From NCBI GenBank assembly GCA_021604525.1, contig BQJD01000041.1:1-32904 (forward strand): a stretch of 32,904 bases of DNA, written 5' to 3'. Shown here one piece after another: positions 7,045 through 15,887 of the stretch (position 1 is the stretch's first letter; every line of letters starts with the position of its first letter). The notes beneath the pieces were generated by a model, which made no database searches, had not been told where the DNA came from, and saw nothing but the letters and a program-made list of their open reading frames with translations. This stretch comes from a marine bacterium B5-7. Its GTDB lineage: Bacteria > Pseudomonadota > Gammaproteobacteria > Arenicellales > CAJQKF01. The translations under genes and the position numbers were made by a program.

Positions 7045-7125
7045 ATTAACGTTAGCACGAAGCGCAGCGTCAGGCAATACACGGTCTGCAAGTTACCCTG
7101 TCGACAGTCGTTACTAATTACGGAT

Positions 7126-8784
7126 TCAGTCTGGTTGACGTTGGCCGGTGAACCAGCCGCCAACGACAATGGCTATGCCAAGAATTGCGCTGGAGCCGCT
7201 GATCCATGTACGGGTACTGGAGTTTGACGGATCGCCAAACAGATAAACGGCAGTGGCAATTGATAACAGAGTGCAACCGATAATCGTTGCGGTCAAACGA
7301 CGGTGGTTAATGGCCAGTGTCTGCTTGAGTTGATCGACGTTGTCCGAGCGCGTTTTTACAGCTATCTCATCGTTTTTTATGCGCCTCAGGACATCGTAGG
7401 CAAGTGCCGGCATTTCAGGTCCAAGAGCCAGGAATCGCGGCAGTTCGCGGCGAATGCCCCGAGCCACGGCACGCGGTCCGTACTGCCTGCGCATCCAGCG
7501 TTCCAGAAAGGGTTTGGCGGTTTCCCATAAATCAAGTTGCGGGTACAAACGGCGCCCCAGGCCCTCGATGTTCAAAAGCGTTTTCTGCAGTAGTACAAGC
7601 TGAGGCTGTACCGGCATCTGGAACCGATGAGCCACCTGGAACAGCCGCAAAACCAATCGACCAAATGATATCTCGCTAATGGGCTTGGCAAATATCGGTT
7701 CGCATACCGAACGGATAGCACCCTCGAACTCTTCCACACGAGTATCGCGTGGCACCCAACCAGAGCGTATATGAACCTCGGCAATGGTGCGGTAATCGCG
7801 ATTGAAGAAACCGAGCAGAATCTCCGCGAGGAAACGTTGGTCGGCATCGCTCAAGGTACCCATGATACCGAAGTCGACAGCGCAATACTTTCCGGATTCA
7901 TATACAAAAATATTTCCAGGATGCATGTCGGCATGAAAAAATCCGTCGCGAAATGCCTGGGTAAAGAAAATCTCAACGCCGTTATGGGCAAGGGTGCGCA
8001 TGTCGATACCGGCATCATGCATCGCATCGATATCGCGAATGGAAATGGCATGAATCCGCTCCATCACCATTACATCACGCCGGGTGTAGTCCCAGTAAAC
8101 GCGGGGGACATAGAGCAGGTTGGAGTCCTTGAAATTGGTGCGAAGCTGACTGGCGTTGGCTGCTTCGCGTATCAGGTCGAGTTCGTCGTGGATGGTTTTG
8201 TCGTAGTCCTCGACTATCTCCACCGGTCGCAGTCGCTTACCCTGCGACCAGTATTTCTCGGCAAGGTGGGCAATGGTGTAGAGAAGTTCGAGATCACGTT
8301 CTATGACCTTCTCGATACCGGGCCGAAGTACCTTGATGATAACTTCGCTACCATCCTTTAATACACCGGTATGTACCTGGGCGACCGACGCCGAGGCTAC
8401 CGGCTCCACCTCGAAGGCGGCGAACAACTCGGTAACCGGTTGACCCAGCGCTGTTTCTACAATGTTGCGGGAGACGGTGGGCGAGAATGGCGGAACCCGA
8501 TCCTGCAGCAACGTCAGCTCGTCGGCAATATCAGTTGGTATGAGGTCGGGTCTTGTTGACAGCGCCTGACCGAATTTAATGAATACCGGACCCAGTTCCA
8601 CCAACGCTTCGCGGAGACGAACGCCTCGCGGAGCGGCGTCGCGGCGCCGCCAGTACGGGGGATACAGATAAAGCAGGTATAAATAGGGTCGGGCGAGATG
8701 CAGCGTACGGACGAATTCGTCAAGACCATGACGCACGAACACGCGGACGATGGCTAGAACCCGGAGCGGTCTGCGCCCTTTCAT
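7126..8784 (-). CDS. ubiB: UbiB, atypical kinase/ATPase of ubiquinone synthesis
   Basis: A 552-residue ABC1/ADCK/UbiB protein. The family-specific KxGQ motif is at 70-73 (FIKFGQALSTRPDLIP), the alanine/serine loop SASVAQVH at 131-138, the nucleotide lysine K151 in VIIKVLRPG, the catalytic loop HADMHPGN at 284-291 and DFG at 304-306. Two hydrophobic segments near 505-545 anchor it in the inner membrane. UbiB is needed for aerobic ubiquinone synthesis and supports the soluble Ubi complex, probably by extracting lipid intermediates. The length is close to E. coli UbiB (546). Its ATG overlaps the ubiJ stop as ATGA (8781-8784), so the two are coupled. It is the last gene of the hemB-ubi run. Confidence 0.96.
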   Translation of the reverse strand: MKGRRPLRVLAIVRVFVRHGLDEFVRTLHLARPYLYLLYLYPPYWRRRDAAPRGVRLREALVELGPVFIKFGQALSTRPDLIPTDIADELTLLQDRVPPFSPTVSRNIVETALGQPVTELFAAFEVEPVASASVAQVHTGVLKDGSEVIIKVLRPGIEKVIERDLELLYTIAHLAEKYWSQGKRLRPVEIVEDYDKTIHDELDLIREAANASQLRTNFKDSNLLYVPRVYWDYTRRDVMVMERIHAISIRDIDAMHDAGIDMRTLAHNGVEIFFTQAFRDGFFHADMHPGNIFVYESGKYCAVDFGIMGTLSDADQRFLAEILLGFFNRDYRTIAEVHIRSGWVPRDTRVEEFEGAIRSVCEPIFAKPISEISFGRLVLRLFQVAHRFQMPVQPQLVLLQKTLLNIEGLGRRLYPQLDLWETAKPFLERWMRRQYGPRAVARGIRRELPRFLALGPEMPALAYDVLRRIKNDEIAVKTRSDNVDQLKQTLAINHRRLTATIIGCTLLSIATAVYLFGDPSNSSTRTWISGSSAILGIAIVVGGWFTGQRQPD

Positions 8785-9404
8785 GAATCGCTTTCGAGAC
8801 GAATGATGCGTTGTTCCAGTCGATCGACATCGGCAACGATTTCGTCGACTGCGTCAGCAAAATCCTCAACCGATCCACGACTTGCCGCCAGGCGGATTTC
8901 TTCACGTAGATAATCCCCGCCATCGGTGAAAGTTTTCTCGCTTGCCCGTTTGCGCACGCGTCCGAGTGTGTCGATAGAACTTTCGATCCGCCAGGTCGGG
9001 GCATCGCCTATCAGCGGCGACAGACGTTGCTGCCAATTCGGGCGGTAGTATCGCAGCAAATCAGAGAATGCCTGAACCAGCGTGGCATCGCCCTCCACTT
9101 GCAGCGATCCGTCGTTGAATGCCGAACGGTCAGACGGGTTCATGGCGGCACGGGCAAAGCTGAATGGTCCGCCACATACTTCGGCATCCACCGTGCCCGG
9201 GTGATCGGTGGCGAGGTGTATGCCATCGTCGCTAAACGTGACAAACACCGAATGATCGTCCTTCAGCCACGAGTCGATACAAATCGTTTTACCTATAAGC
9301 GGTTCGAGTCTGGCAGGGCTGTCGGGGTCCTGGCGCAGCACCCGGTTAAGGCCGCTTTCAATAACTCCCAGCGATAATGGGTTCATCACACGTGTCTGGC
9401 TCAT
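8781..9404 (-). CDS. ubiJ: UbiJ, SCP2-domain ubiquinone accessory factor
   Basis: A 207-residue protein from ATG 9404, 13 bp after the ubiE stop; the longer frame upstream would overlap ubiE and is not needed. The first part is an SCP2-like lipid-binding domain (IDSWLKDDHSVFVTF, then a FNDGSLQVEGDATLVQAFSD segment). The C-terminus from about 165 is a charged coiled coil (EDFADAVDEIVADVDRLEQR). UbiJ with UbiK organises the cytosolic Ubi complex and presents the lipid intermediate. Placement between ubiE and ubiB is the standard gammaproteobacterial order and secures the assignment of a sequence that is weakly conserved. An alternative start at 9386 (MNPLSLGV) is possible. Confidence 0.9.
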   Translation of the reverse strand: MSQTRVMNPLSLGVIESGLNRVLRQDPDSPARLEPLIGKTICIDSWLKDDHSVFVTFSDDGIHLATDHPGTVDAEVCGGPFSFARAAMNPSDRSAFNDGSLQVEGDATLVQAFSDLLRYYRPNWQQRLSPLIGDAPTWRIESSIDTLGRVRKRASEKTFTDGGDYLREEIRLAASRGSVEDFADAVDEIVADVDRLEQRIIRLESDS

Positions 9405-9417
9405 CGATTGCGGCGAG

Positions 9418-10170
9418 TCAGAACTTGTACCCGGTATGCAGGGCCACAACACCGGCAGTCAGGTTGTGATAATCGACTCTTTCGAAACCGGCAGAGGTCA
9501 TCATCGACGCCAGCGTTTGCTGGTCGGGATGGCGGCGGATGGACTCCACCAGATACTGGTAACTGTCCTTGTCACCGGCGATCAGTTTGCCTAATTTTGG
9601 TATGACATTGAATGAATACAGATCGTAGGCTTTGCGCATGAGCGGCGAAGTAGGCTTTGAAAATTCCAGTATCATCAGTTTGCCGCCCGGCTTCAGCACG
9701 CGATACATGGATTCCAGCGCCCGTTCGATGCGGGTAACGTTGCGCAGCCCGAAGGAGATGCTGACGCAGTTGAAGGTGTTGTCATCGAAACACAGATTCT
9801 CGGCGTCGGTGATGCAGTATTGAAGCGGCTTTAATACGCCGTGGTCTAGCATCGAATCGCGGCCGCGGTCGAGCATGGCCGGGTTGATGTCGGTCATTAC
9901 CACCCGGCCGGTGTCACCCACCTGGTCAACGAATGCGCGTGACAGGTCGCCACTACCGGCGGCCACGTCGAGCACGGAATCGCCACGCTTGAGACCACTT
10001 TGGGTAACGGCGAAGTGTTTCCAGACACGATGAATGCCAAATGACATCGCATCGTTCATGACATTGTAACGGTCCGCTACCGAGGTAAACACGGCGCCAA
10101 CCATCGATGCCTTGTCATCGGCATCGACCTCGCGAAAACCGAAATGGGTCGTGGATCGCTCGTCTGACAT
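9418..10170 (-). CDS. ubiE: UbiE, demethylubiquinone/demethylmenaquinone C-methyltransferase
   Basis: A 250-residue class I SAM methyltransferase of the UbiE/COQ5 family, the usual length. [15 protein letters not shown] and [18 protein letters not shown] form the N-terminal UbiE signature, [11 protein letters not shown] is SAM motif I, and [10 protein letters not shown] with [18 protein letters not shown] are the C-terminal signatures. It methylates the quinone ring carbon in ubiquinone (and, where present, menaquinone) synthesis. It lies 6 bp after the DUF971 gene and just before ubiJ on the same strand, so all are probably one transcript. Confidence 0.96.
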   Translation of the reverse strand: MSDERSTTHFGFREVDADDKASMVGAVFTSVADRYNVMNDAMSFGIHRVWKHFAVTQSGLKRGDSVLDVAAGSGDLSRAFVDQVGDTGRVVMTDINPAMLDRGRDSMLDHGVLKPLQYCITDAENLCFDDNTFNCVSISFGLRNVTRIERALESMYRVLKPGGKLMILEFSKPTSPLMRKAYDLYSFNVIPKLGKLIAGDKDSYQYLVESIRRHPDQQTLASMMTSAGFERVDYHNLTAGVVALHTGYKF

Positions 10171-10176
10171 GTCGGT

Positions 10177-10545
10177 TTAGCCTGCCTCGGCAGGTCGGCC
10201 GTGACCCGCTTCTTCGAGCCGTTCAAGGTAACGTTTCCAGTTGGTTTCCTTGTCAGCGCCCAACCTGTAAAGCGTTTCCCACGAATAAATTCCGGTATTG
10301 TGACCGTCATCGAAATGCAGACACACGGCATAAGCGCCGACCGGTTCGATCTGGGTAATGTTGACGTTCTGTTTGTTGAGTTGCAGTGTTTCCTGACCAG
10401 GGCCATGACCCTGTACTTCGGCGGAAGGCGAATGTACCCGAAGATACTCACAGCTTAGTTCGTAGTGCGCGCCGTCATCGAACTCTATTTCAAGCGCGCG
10501 TGACGACTGGTGCAATACCAGGGAGACAGGTTTTGGACTGGACAT
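10177..10545 (-). CDS. DUF971 protein (gamma-butyrobetaine hydroxylase N-terminal-like domain)
   Basis: A 122-residue single-domain protein: LVLHQSSRALEIEFDDG at the start, LSCEYLRVHSPSAEVQGHG in the middle and YSWETLYRLG near the end are the DUF971 landmarks. In eukaryotes the same domain precedes gamma-butyrobetaine hydroxylase; bacterial stand-alone copies have been linked to iron-sulfur or quinone metabolism, mainly by gene neighbourhood. Position directly upstream of ubiE, as here, is frequent in gammaproteobacteria. No catalytic residues can be pointed out. Confidence 0.88.
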   Translation of the reverse strand: MSSPKPVSLVLHQSSRALEIEFDDGAHYELSCEYLRVHSPSAEVQGHGPGQETLQLNKQNVNITQIEPVGAYAVCLHFDDGHNTGIYSWETLYRLGADKETNWKRYLERLEEAGHGRPAEAG

Positions 10546-10589
10546 GTGTTTTTAACCGGGCTAGTGCTGTAAAGGGTGACCGCGCAAGT

Positions 10590-11639
<1,050 letters not shown>

Positions 11640-11652
11640 TCAGGGCCATTGT

Positions 11653-13116
11653 TTAAGTACGCTTTCTGGTGGCTTTCTTTGCAGTTGATTTTTTAGCGGT
11701 CTTTTTAGCGGTCTTTTTAGTGGCTGTTTTCCTGGCTACTTTGCTGGCCGCGACCTTTTTTGAAGCAGCCTTCTTGGCGGTCGACTTCTTTTTCGTCGAC
11801 TTTTTCGCGGCAATCTTTTTAGTCACCCGCTTTTTGCTCACGGCTTTCCTGGCTATAGCTTTTTTCGCCGTAGCTTTCTTGGCTGCTGTTTTCCTGGCTA
11901 CTTTGCTGGCTGTGGTCTTCTTGGCCGTTACTTTCCTGGTTGCCGCTTTTTTACTGGCGGACTTTTTAGCCGTCACCTTTTTAGCCGTCGACTTCTTCTT
12001 CGTCGCTTTTTTTGCGGCAATCTTTTTGGAACTCCGCTTTTTTGTCACGGTTTTCTTTGCAGCAGTCTTTTTTACCGTGGTCTTTTTGGTTGTCACTTTC
12101 CTGGTTGCCGCTTTTTTACTGGCGGACTTTTTAACCGTGGCCTTTTTAGCAGCGACTTTTTTCGAACCGGCCTTTTTAGCCGTGGATTTTTTGACAGCCG
12201 GTTCTAATGCGATATCGCCTGACTTGGTCTCGGCGATGTTTTTCTTGGCAGACGCTGGCCTCCTGGCAGCCTTTCTGCGTCGGCCTGGTTTGGATTCATG
12301 GCTGTCTGCGAGATTAATTTCACTCGCCTGGCGTGGCTGCATGCGAGTGGTACGGGACTCTGTACCGCTTGATTCGCGAACGATTTTGCCACCAATGATA
12401 TGCGTATGGGTTGCCACACCCTCTACCGAGCCGTGAATGGAGATAACCTTGTTCTCAAGTGGGCGTATCTCGGTATCGATCATTTCACATAACTTCTCGA
12501 ATACCTCGAGTGGCGGGTTATCTGCGTTCAGGGTTCGCAACTTGTGCTGGGCGCGGTAGTACTGCATCAGCAGTTCGCTTTCCTGCTGGTAGGCTTTAAG
12601 CTGGGCGCGCGCGGCCGTCTCGTTGTCATCCTCACGTTGTTTGAGTTTGCGGCCCTGACAGATGTCGCATCGACCGCGAACTTGTGGCGGATTCGTATAT
12701 ATATTGAATATTGCGCCACAGTCATCGCAATTGCGGCGTCCGGTGATTCGCTGTAACAGCGAATCGGCAGTGACATCGAAATTGATCACCATTTGAATGG
12801 GGCGCGTCACCCAGCCGAGCCGGGTGTCGAGCTCCTGCGCCTGGGGAATGTTGCGCGGGAAGCCGTCAAGAATAAAGCCGCGGCGGGTATCTGTCTTTAG
12901 TACACGCTCGGATACCATTTCAATCACCAACGCGTCGGGTACGAGACCGCCCTCATTCATGATGCGCTCGGCTTTCTTGCCAGCCTCGCTGCCTTCTTCA
13001 ACCGCGGCACGCAGAATATCCCCCGTGGATATCTGCGGAACCTTATACAATTCCACAAGTTTGCGTGCTTGGGTACCTTTACCGGAGCCTGGCGCTCCCA
13101 GTAGTATGATGCGCAT
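11653..13116 (-). CDS. adk: Adenylate kinase with zinc LID fused to a histone H1-like Lys/Ala-rich tail
   Basis: A 487-residue protein. Residues 1 to about 215 form a complete adenylate kinase (ATP + AMP to 2 ADP): P-loop GAPGSGKG at 7-14, DGFPRN at 84-89, and a LID with Cys130, Cys133, Cys150 and Cys153 for zinc. Residues 216-275 are a linker containing VISIHGSVEGVATHTHIIGG. From about 278 to the end there are some 210 residues of KKxxAKK-type repeats with almost no acidic residues, like H1-like bacterial proteins and the AlgP tail. E. coli Adk stops at 214 residues. The ATG at 13116 is chosen because MRIILLGAPGSGKG is the family N-terminus; the frame extends 27 codons further upstream with no support. 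An internal Met259 could start a free tail. The tail DNA is low complexity, so its length may vary between strains. Confidence 0.93.
   Translation of the reverse strand: MRIILLGAPGSGKGTQARKLVELYKVPQISTGDILRAAVEEGSEAGKKAERIMNEGGLVPDALVIEMVSERVLKTDTRRGFILDGFPRNIPQAQELDTRLGWVTRPIQMVINFDVTADSLLQRITGRRNCDDCGAIFNIYTNPPQVRGRCDICQGRKLKQREDDNETAARAQLKAYQQESELLMQYYRAQHKLRTLNADNPPLEVFEKLCEMIDTEIRPLENKVISIHGSVEGVATHTHIIGGKIVRESSGTESRTTRMQPRQASEINLADSHESKPGRRRKAARRPASAKKNIAETKSGDIALEPAVKKSTAKKAGSKKVAAKKATVKKSASKKAATRKVTTKKTTVKKTAAKKTVTKKRSSKKIAAKKATKKKSTAKKVTAKKSASKKAATRKVTAKKTTASKVARKTAAKKATAKKAIARKAVSKKRVTKKIAAKKSTKKKSTAKKAASKKVAASKVARKTATKKTAKKTAKKSTAKKATRKRT
11723..12133. repeat. Long-period direct repeats in the adk tail coding sequence
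   Basis: A 38-base stretch at 11931-11968 recurs exactly at 12096-12133 (165 bp apart), and a 26-base stretch at 11723-11748 recurs exactly at 11885-11910 (162 bp apart). Both periods are whole codons, so the KKxxAKK tail grew by in-frame duplication of blocks of about 54-55 codons, on top of a short lysine-doublet rhythm. Such repeats are prone to copy-number change and to assembly collapse. Confidence 0.85.
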
Positions 13117-13741
13117 GTTCAAGTCTCTGAAATAGCGAATAGCGGCGGGTTTTCGCTGGCCTCTTCGCGTTTTTCGTCGGAGCGCCCCGACACGCACCGG
13201 CGAAGATGACCTATTCGTCAGGAAAGCGCTTTAAAATCAATCACTCTGATACCTGACGTTTTAAATCCGGCCTGCGGCCGCCGCTACCCTACCTGCGACC
13301 TATCGACGTGTCAATGCCTCTTAAGTCGTGAATCTGCAATGACCATATAATGGTGATGTATCACTAACAAAATATACCCCCAATGGCGCTTGCAGCGGGG
13401 CCGGGGCTAAAATAAAAAGTGGCCGTGTTGGCCGGCATGATTCATATCCGGTCGATCGTCTGATACGGGTGCTGAGTCACCACCCAAAGCCTGAAGACGA
13501 TGCATGTTGGTACGCGGACATCGCATTGGCCTTCACCTTGAGCCATTGAACAGGGAAATGGCAGCGCCTTACCTTAGTATTGCACTCGATTATCGCGGGC
13601 GACAATTTCAGTAAGTCGTCAGGTTCGTCACAATGAGGCCGAACGCGAAGGCGTAGCATCGGGCTCTGCCAACGGATATCTTTACTAACACCAACATTTT
13701 CAGTAACAGTACGGTTAAGAATATTAAGGGAGCCTTGTCTG
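13117..13741. other. Divergent intergenic region between adk and pfp
   Basis: This 625-bp region must hold the promoters of the adk-hemB-ubi run (minus) and of pfp (plus). Visible items are the -10-like TATAAT at 13346-13351 with an adjacent dyad and, next to pfp, a good ribosome binding site AAGGGAG at 13726-13732. A 60-codon minus-strand frame at 13477-13659 has no ribosome binding site and no recognisable family. Nothing else is supported. Confidence 0.6.
13346..13364 (+). promoter_or_regulatory. Candidate -10 box with overlapping dyad
   Basis: A perfect TATAAT (13346-13351) is followed after one base by the dyad GTGAT-GT-ATCAC (13353-13364), which would overlap the transcription start and could be an operator. 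No convincing -35 hexamer stands at 16-18 bp. pfp is about 380 bp further on, so the assignment to pfp is loose. Confidence 0.25.
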
Positions 13742-15016
13742 ATGAAGAAAAATGCGTTCTATGCGCAATCCGGTGGCGTTACCGCAGTGATCAATGCCAG
13801 CGCATGCGGTGTTATTGAGACCGCTCGAAGTCATCGAGATCGTATTGGTAAAGTCTATGCCGGGCGTAATGGAATTATCGGCGCACTGACTGAAGACCTT
13901 ATCGATACCTCAAAGGAATCGAAAAGCGCCATCGCCGGTTTGCGGCACACGCCATCAGGCGCTTTCGGATCGTGTCGTTTCAAGCTGAAAAGCCTCGAGG
14001 AAAGTCGCGCCCAGTACGAACGCCTGATAGAGGTTTTCAAGGCGCATAACATCGGCTACTTCTTTTATAACGGTGGCGGCGACTCGGCTGATACGTGTCT
14101 TAAGGTATCGCAACTTTCGAAAATCATGAATTATGATTTGAAGGCGATCCATATTCCCAAGACCGTCGATAACGATCTGCCAGTAACCGACAACTGCCCT
14201 GGCTTCGGTTCGGTAGCGAAGTACATCGCGATATCGACGCTTGAAGCCAGTTTCGATGTGGCATCCATGGCGCGCACATCAACCAAAGTATTCGTACTCG
14301 AAGTCATGGGGCGCCATGCCGGCTGGATCGCGGCGGCCGGTGGTCTGGCCTCGACCGAAGAACACCCGCTGCCGATCATCATTCTGTTCCCGGAAGTGGC
14401 GTTTGACGAGAAGCGATTTCTCGATGCGGTCCGAAAAAAAGTCGAGCAGTTTGGCTATGTGTCCATCGTGGTCTCTGAAGGCGTGCGGACAGCAGAGGGT
14501 TCATTCCTGGCCGAAGCCGGTACCCGTGATGCATTCGGTCATGCCCAGCTTGGCGGGGTAGCGCCGGTGGTGGCGGGTATCGTCAAGAACGCACTCGGCT
14601 ATAAGTACCATTGGGCGGTGGCCGATTATCTTCAGCGGGCAGCCCGCCATATCGCGTCCAAAACAGATGTCGAGCAGGCTTATGACGTCGGTAAAGCGGC
14701 GGTGGAACTGGCGTTGAAGGGTCGCAATGCCGTGATGCCGGCAATCAAACGGACATCATTACAGCCGTATCGATGGAAAATCGAGGAAGCGCCGCTTTCA
14801 AAGGTCGCCAATGTGGAGAAAATGATGCCAAAAAACTTTATCAGCCGCGATGGTTTCAACATTACCCGTCGTTGCCGCGACTATCTTGAGCCATTGATTC
14901 GTGGCGAAGAATACCCGCCCTATCGCGGTGGTCTGCCGCGCTACGTAACGCTCAGGAATATCGCCGTGCCCAGAAAGCTTGAAACCGAAGTCACCCTGGA
15001 AAGTTTGACGGCCTGA
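13742..15016 (+). CDS. pfp: Pyrophosphate-dependent 6-phosphofructokinase
   Basis: A 424-residue PFK-A-superfamily enzyme. YNGGGDSADT at about 109-118 replaces the ATP-type GGDGS motif. PKTVDNDLPVTD follows near residue 140, where the lysine is diagnostic of PPi-dependent enzymes and the first Asp of DND is the catalytic base. MGRHAGWIAAAGG near 195 is the family substrate signature. It phosphorylates fructose 6-phosphate with PPi, reversibly, and can serve in glycolysis, gluconeogenesis or, in some methylotrophs and sulfur oxidisers, sedoheptulose phosphate metabolism. The start is preceded by AAGGGAG at 9 bp spacing. It is transcribed alone, away from adk, and ends before a perfect dyad. 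Confidence 0.94.
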   Translation: MKKNAFYAQSGGVTAVINASACGVIETARSHRDRIGKVYAGRNGIIGALTEDLIDTSKESKSAIAGLRHTPSGAFGSCRFKLKSLEESRAQYERLIEVFKAHNIGYFFYNGGGDSADTCLKVSQLSKIMNYDLKAIHIPKTVDNDLPVTDNCPGFGSVAKYIAISTLEASFDVASMARTSTKVFVLEVMGRHAGWIAAAGGLASTEEHPLPIIILFPEVAFDEKRFLDAVRKKVEQFGYVSIVVSEGVRTAEGSFLAEAGTRDAFGHAQLGGVAPVVAGIVKNALGYKYHWAVADYLQRAARHIASKTDVEQAYDVGKAAVELALKGRNAVMPAIKRTSLQPYRWKIEEAPLSKVANVEKMMPKNFISRDGFNITRRCRDYLEPLIRGEEYPPYRGGLPRYVTLRNIAVPRKLETEVTLESLTA

Positions 15017-15045
15017 ACCTCAAGGAGATAGTCGGACCCGCATCG

Positions 15046-15070
15046 GGTGGCGTTTACGACAAACGCCACC
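15046..15070. terminator. Perfect 10-bp dyad between convergent pfp and hdeD genes
   Basis: GGTGGCGTTT (15046-15055) and AAACGCCACC (15061-15070) pair perfectly around a 5-base loop, 29 bp after the pfp stop and 44 bp after the convergent HdeD-like gene. There is no T-run directly behind it on either strand, so it may act as a stabilising or weak bidirectional terminator rather than a classic one. Confidence 0.55.
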
Positions 15071-15114
15071 ACGAAGAGCCCTTAAAAATTAAAAAATTAC
15101 TTTTCGTTGCGAAG

Positions 15115-15738
15115 CTAACTATTGATGGCGTGCCGCATCTTGCGCGCGGCAAGACCGACGAATAAGTAAAAAAAGCCGTTGGTGATAAGTTCGAAAGCCA
15201 CCAGGATGCCGATGACGGAGAGGCCGGATACCGGCCACTCGGCGTAAATAACCGCACCCAGTCCTATGGAGATCAGGCCGGCGATGATCAGCCATACCCA
15301 GCCGGGCTGACCTTTCATCTGAAATGCCATGATAATGCGCAGCACGCCGACAGCGACGACAAGACCGGCCAGCATGGCAGTAAAGGCCAGAGACGACAAT
15401 GCCGGATTATTAACGATGACGCCTGCTGCGACGATGTACAACAGACCGATGAGGATATGCGCGACGCGGCCTTTCCAGCCGGCACATTTGAAGGCGTTGA
15501 AAATCTGTGCGGCACCGCCGATGGCGAGCAGTACGCCGATGAACATGACCGTGGTCAGAGTCATCATGACCGGCATGCCGAGCGCAATGATTCCGAGTAC
15601 GATAAAGACCATGCCAAGAGCAAGAATCCAGCCCCAGTTCTTGCCAAGATCACCAAAAATCTTTTTAAGATCAGGTCCAAGTGACCCAGGAAAGTTCGCG
15701 CCTTGCAGTTGCGCTTCAGACCTGTTCGTATCCGTCAT
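15115..15738 (-). CDS. HdeD-like (DUF308) membrane protein
   Basis: A 207-residue inner-membrane protein. After a 30-residue hydrophilic N-terminus come six hydrophobic helices (for example ILALGMVFIVLGIIALGMP, MFIGVLLAIGGAAQIFNAF, LSVIGILVAFELITNGFFY) in the three-hairpin layout of the HdeD/DUF308 family. E. coli HdeD supports acid resistance at high cell density; the role here is unknown and the name is by family only. The start is certain: a strong GGAGGA ribosome binding site lies 6 bp before the ATG. It is monocistronic and divergent from the cytochrome gene. Confidence 0.88.
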   Translation of the reverse strand: MTDTNRSEAQLQGANFPGSLGPDLKKIFGDLGKNWGWILALGMVFIVLGIIALGMPVMMTLTTVMFIGVLLAIGGAAQIFNAFKCAGWKGRVAHILIGLLYIVAAGVIVNNPALSSLAFTAMLAGLVVAVGVLRIIMAFQMKGQPGWVWLIIAGLISIGLGAVIYAEWPVSGLSVIGILVAFELITNGFFYLFVGLAARKMRHAINS

Positions 15739-15887
15739 GTGTCATCCTCCAAAGTCGTTTAATCCCGTGGCTATGCTAGCATAACGGTCATTACAACATC
15801 ATGCTGCGATAACCTGTTAATTCGCACGCGTCATGTCACTGTTGGTGACGATGCATTCTTTGAGAACTGTGTTTACAATAATTCCAT

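Noticed and set aside
7771-8361. A 196-codon plus-strand frame antisense to ubiB
   Set aside because: It lies wholly within ubiB, whose motifs are complete. No family features.
11669-12436. A 255-codon plus-strand frame that looks like a phenylalanine/alanine/leucine-rich membrane protein
   Set aside because: It is the antisense of the lysine/alanine-rich adk tail: AAG and GCC codons read backwards give Phe, Leu and Ala. No ribosome binding site and no membrane-protein topology.
13477-13659. A 60-codon minus-strand frame between adk and pfp
   Set aside because: No ribosome binding site, no recognisable family and no neighbour on that strand that would form an operon. Composition is not clearly coding.
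15860-15879. TTGAGA and TACAAT just upstream of the cytochrome gene as a promoter
   Set aside because: The hexamers are only 8 bp apart and the -10 would be 8 bp from the ATG, which cannot work as a sigma-70 promoter with a leader.
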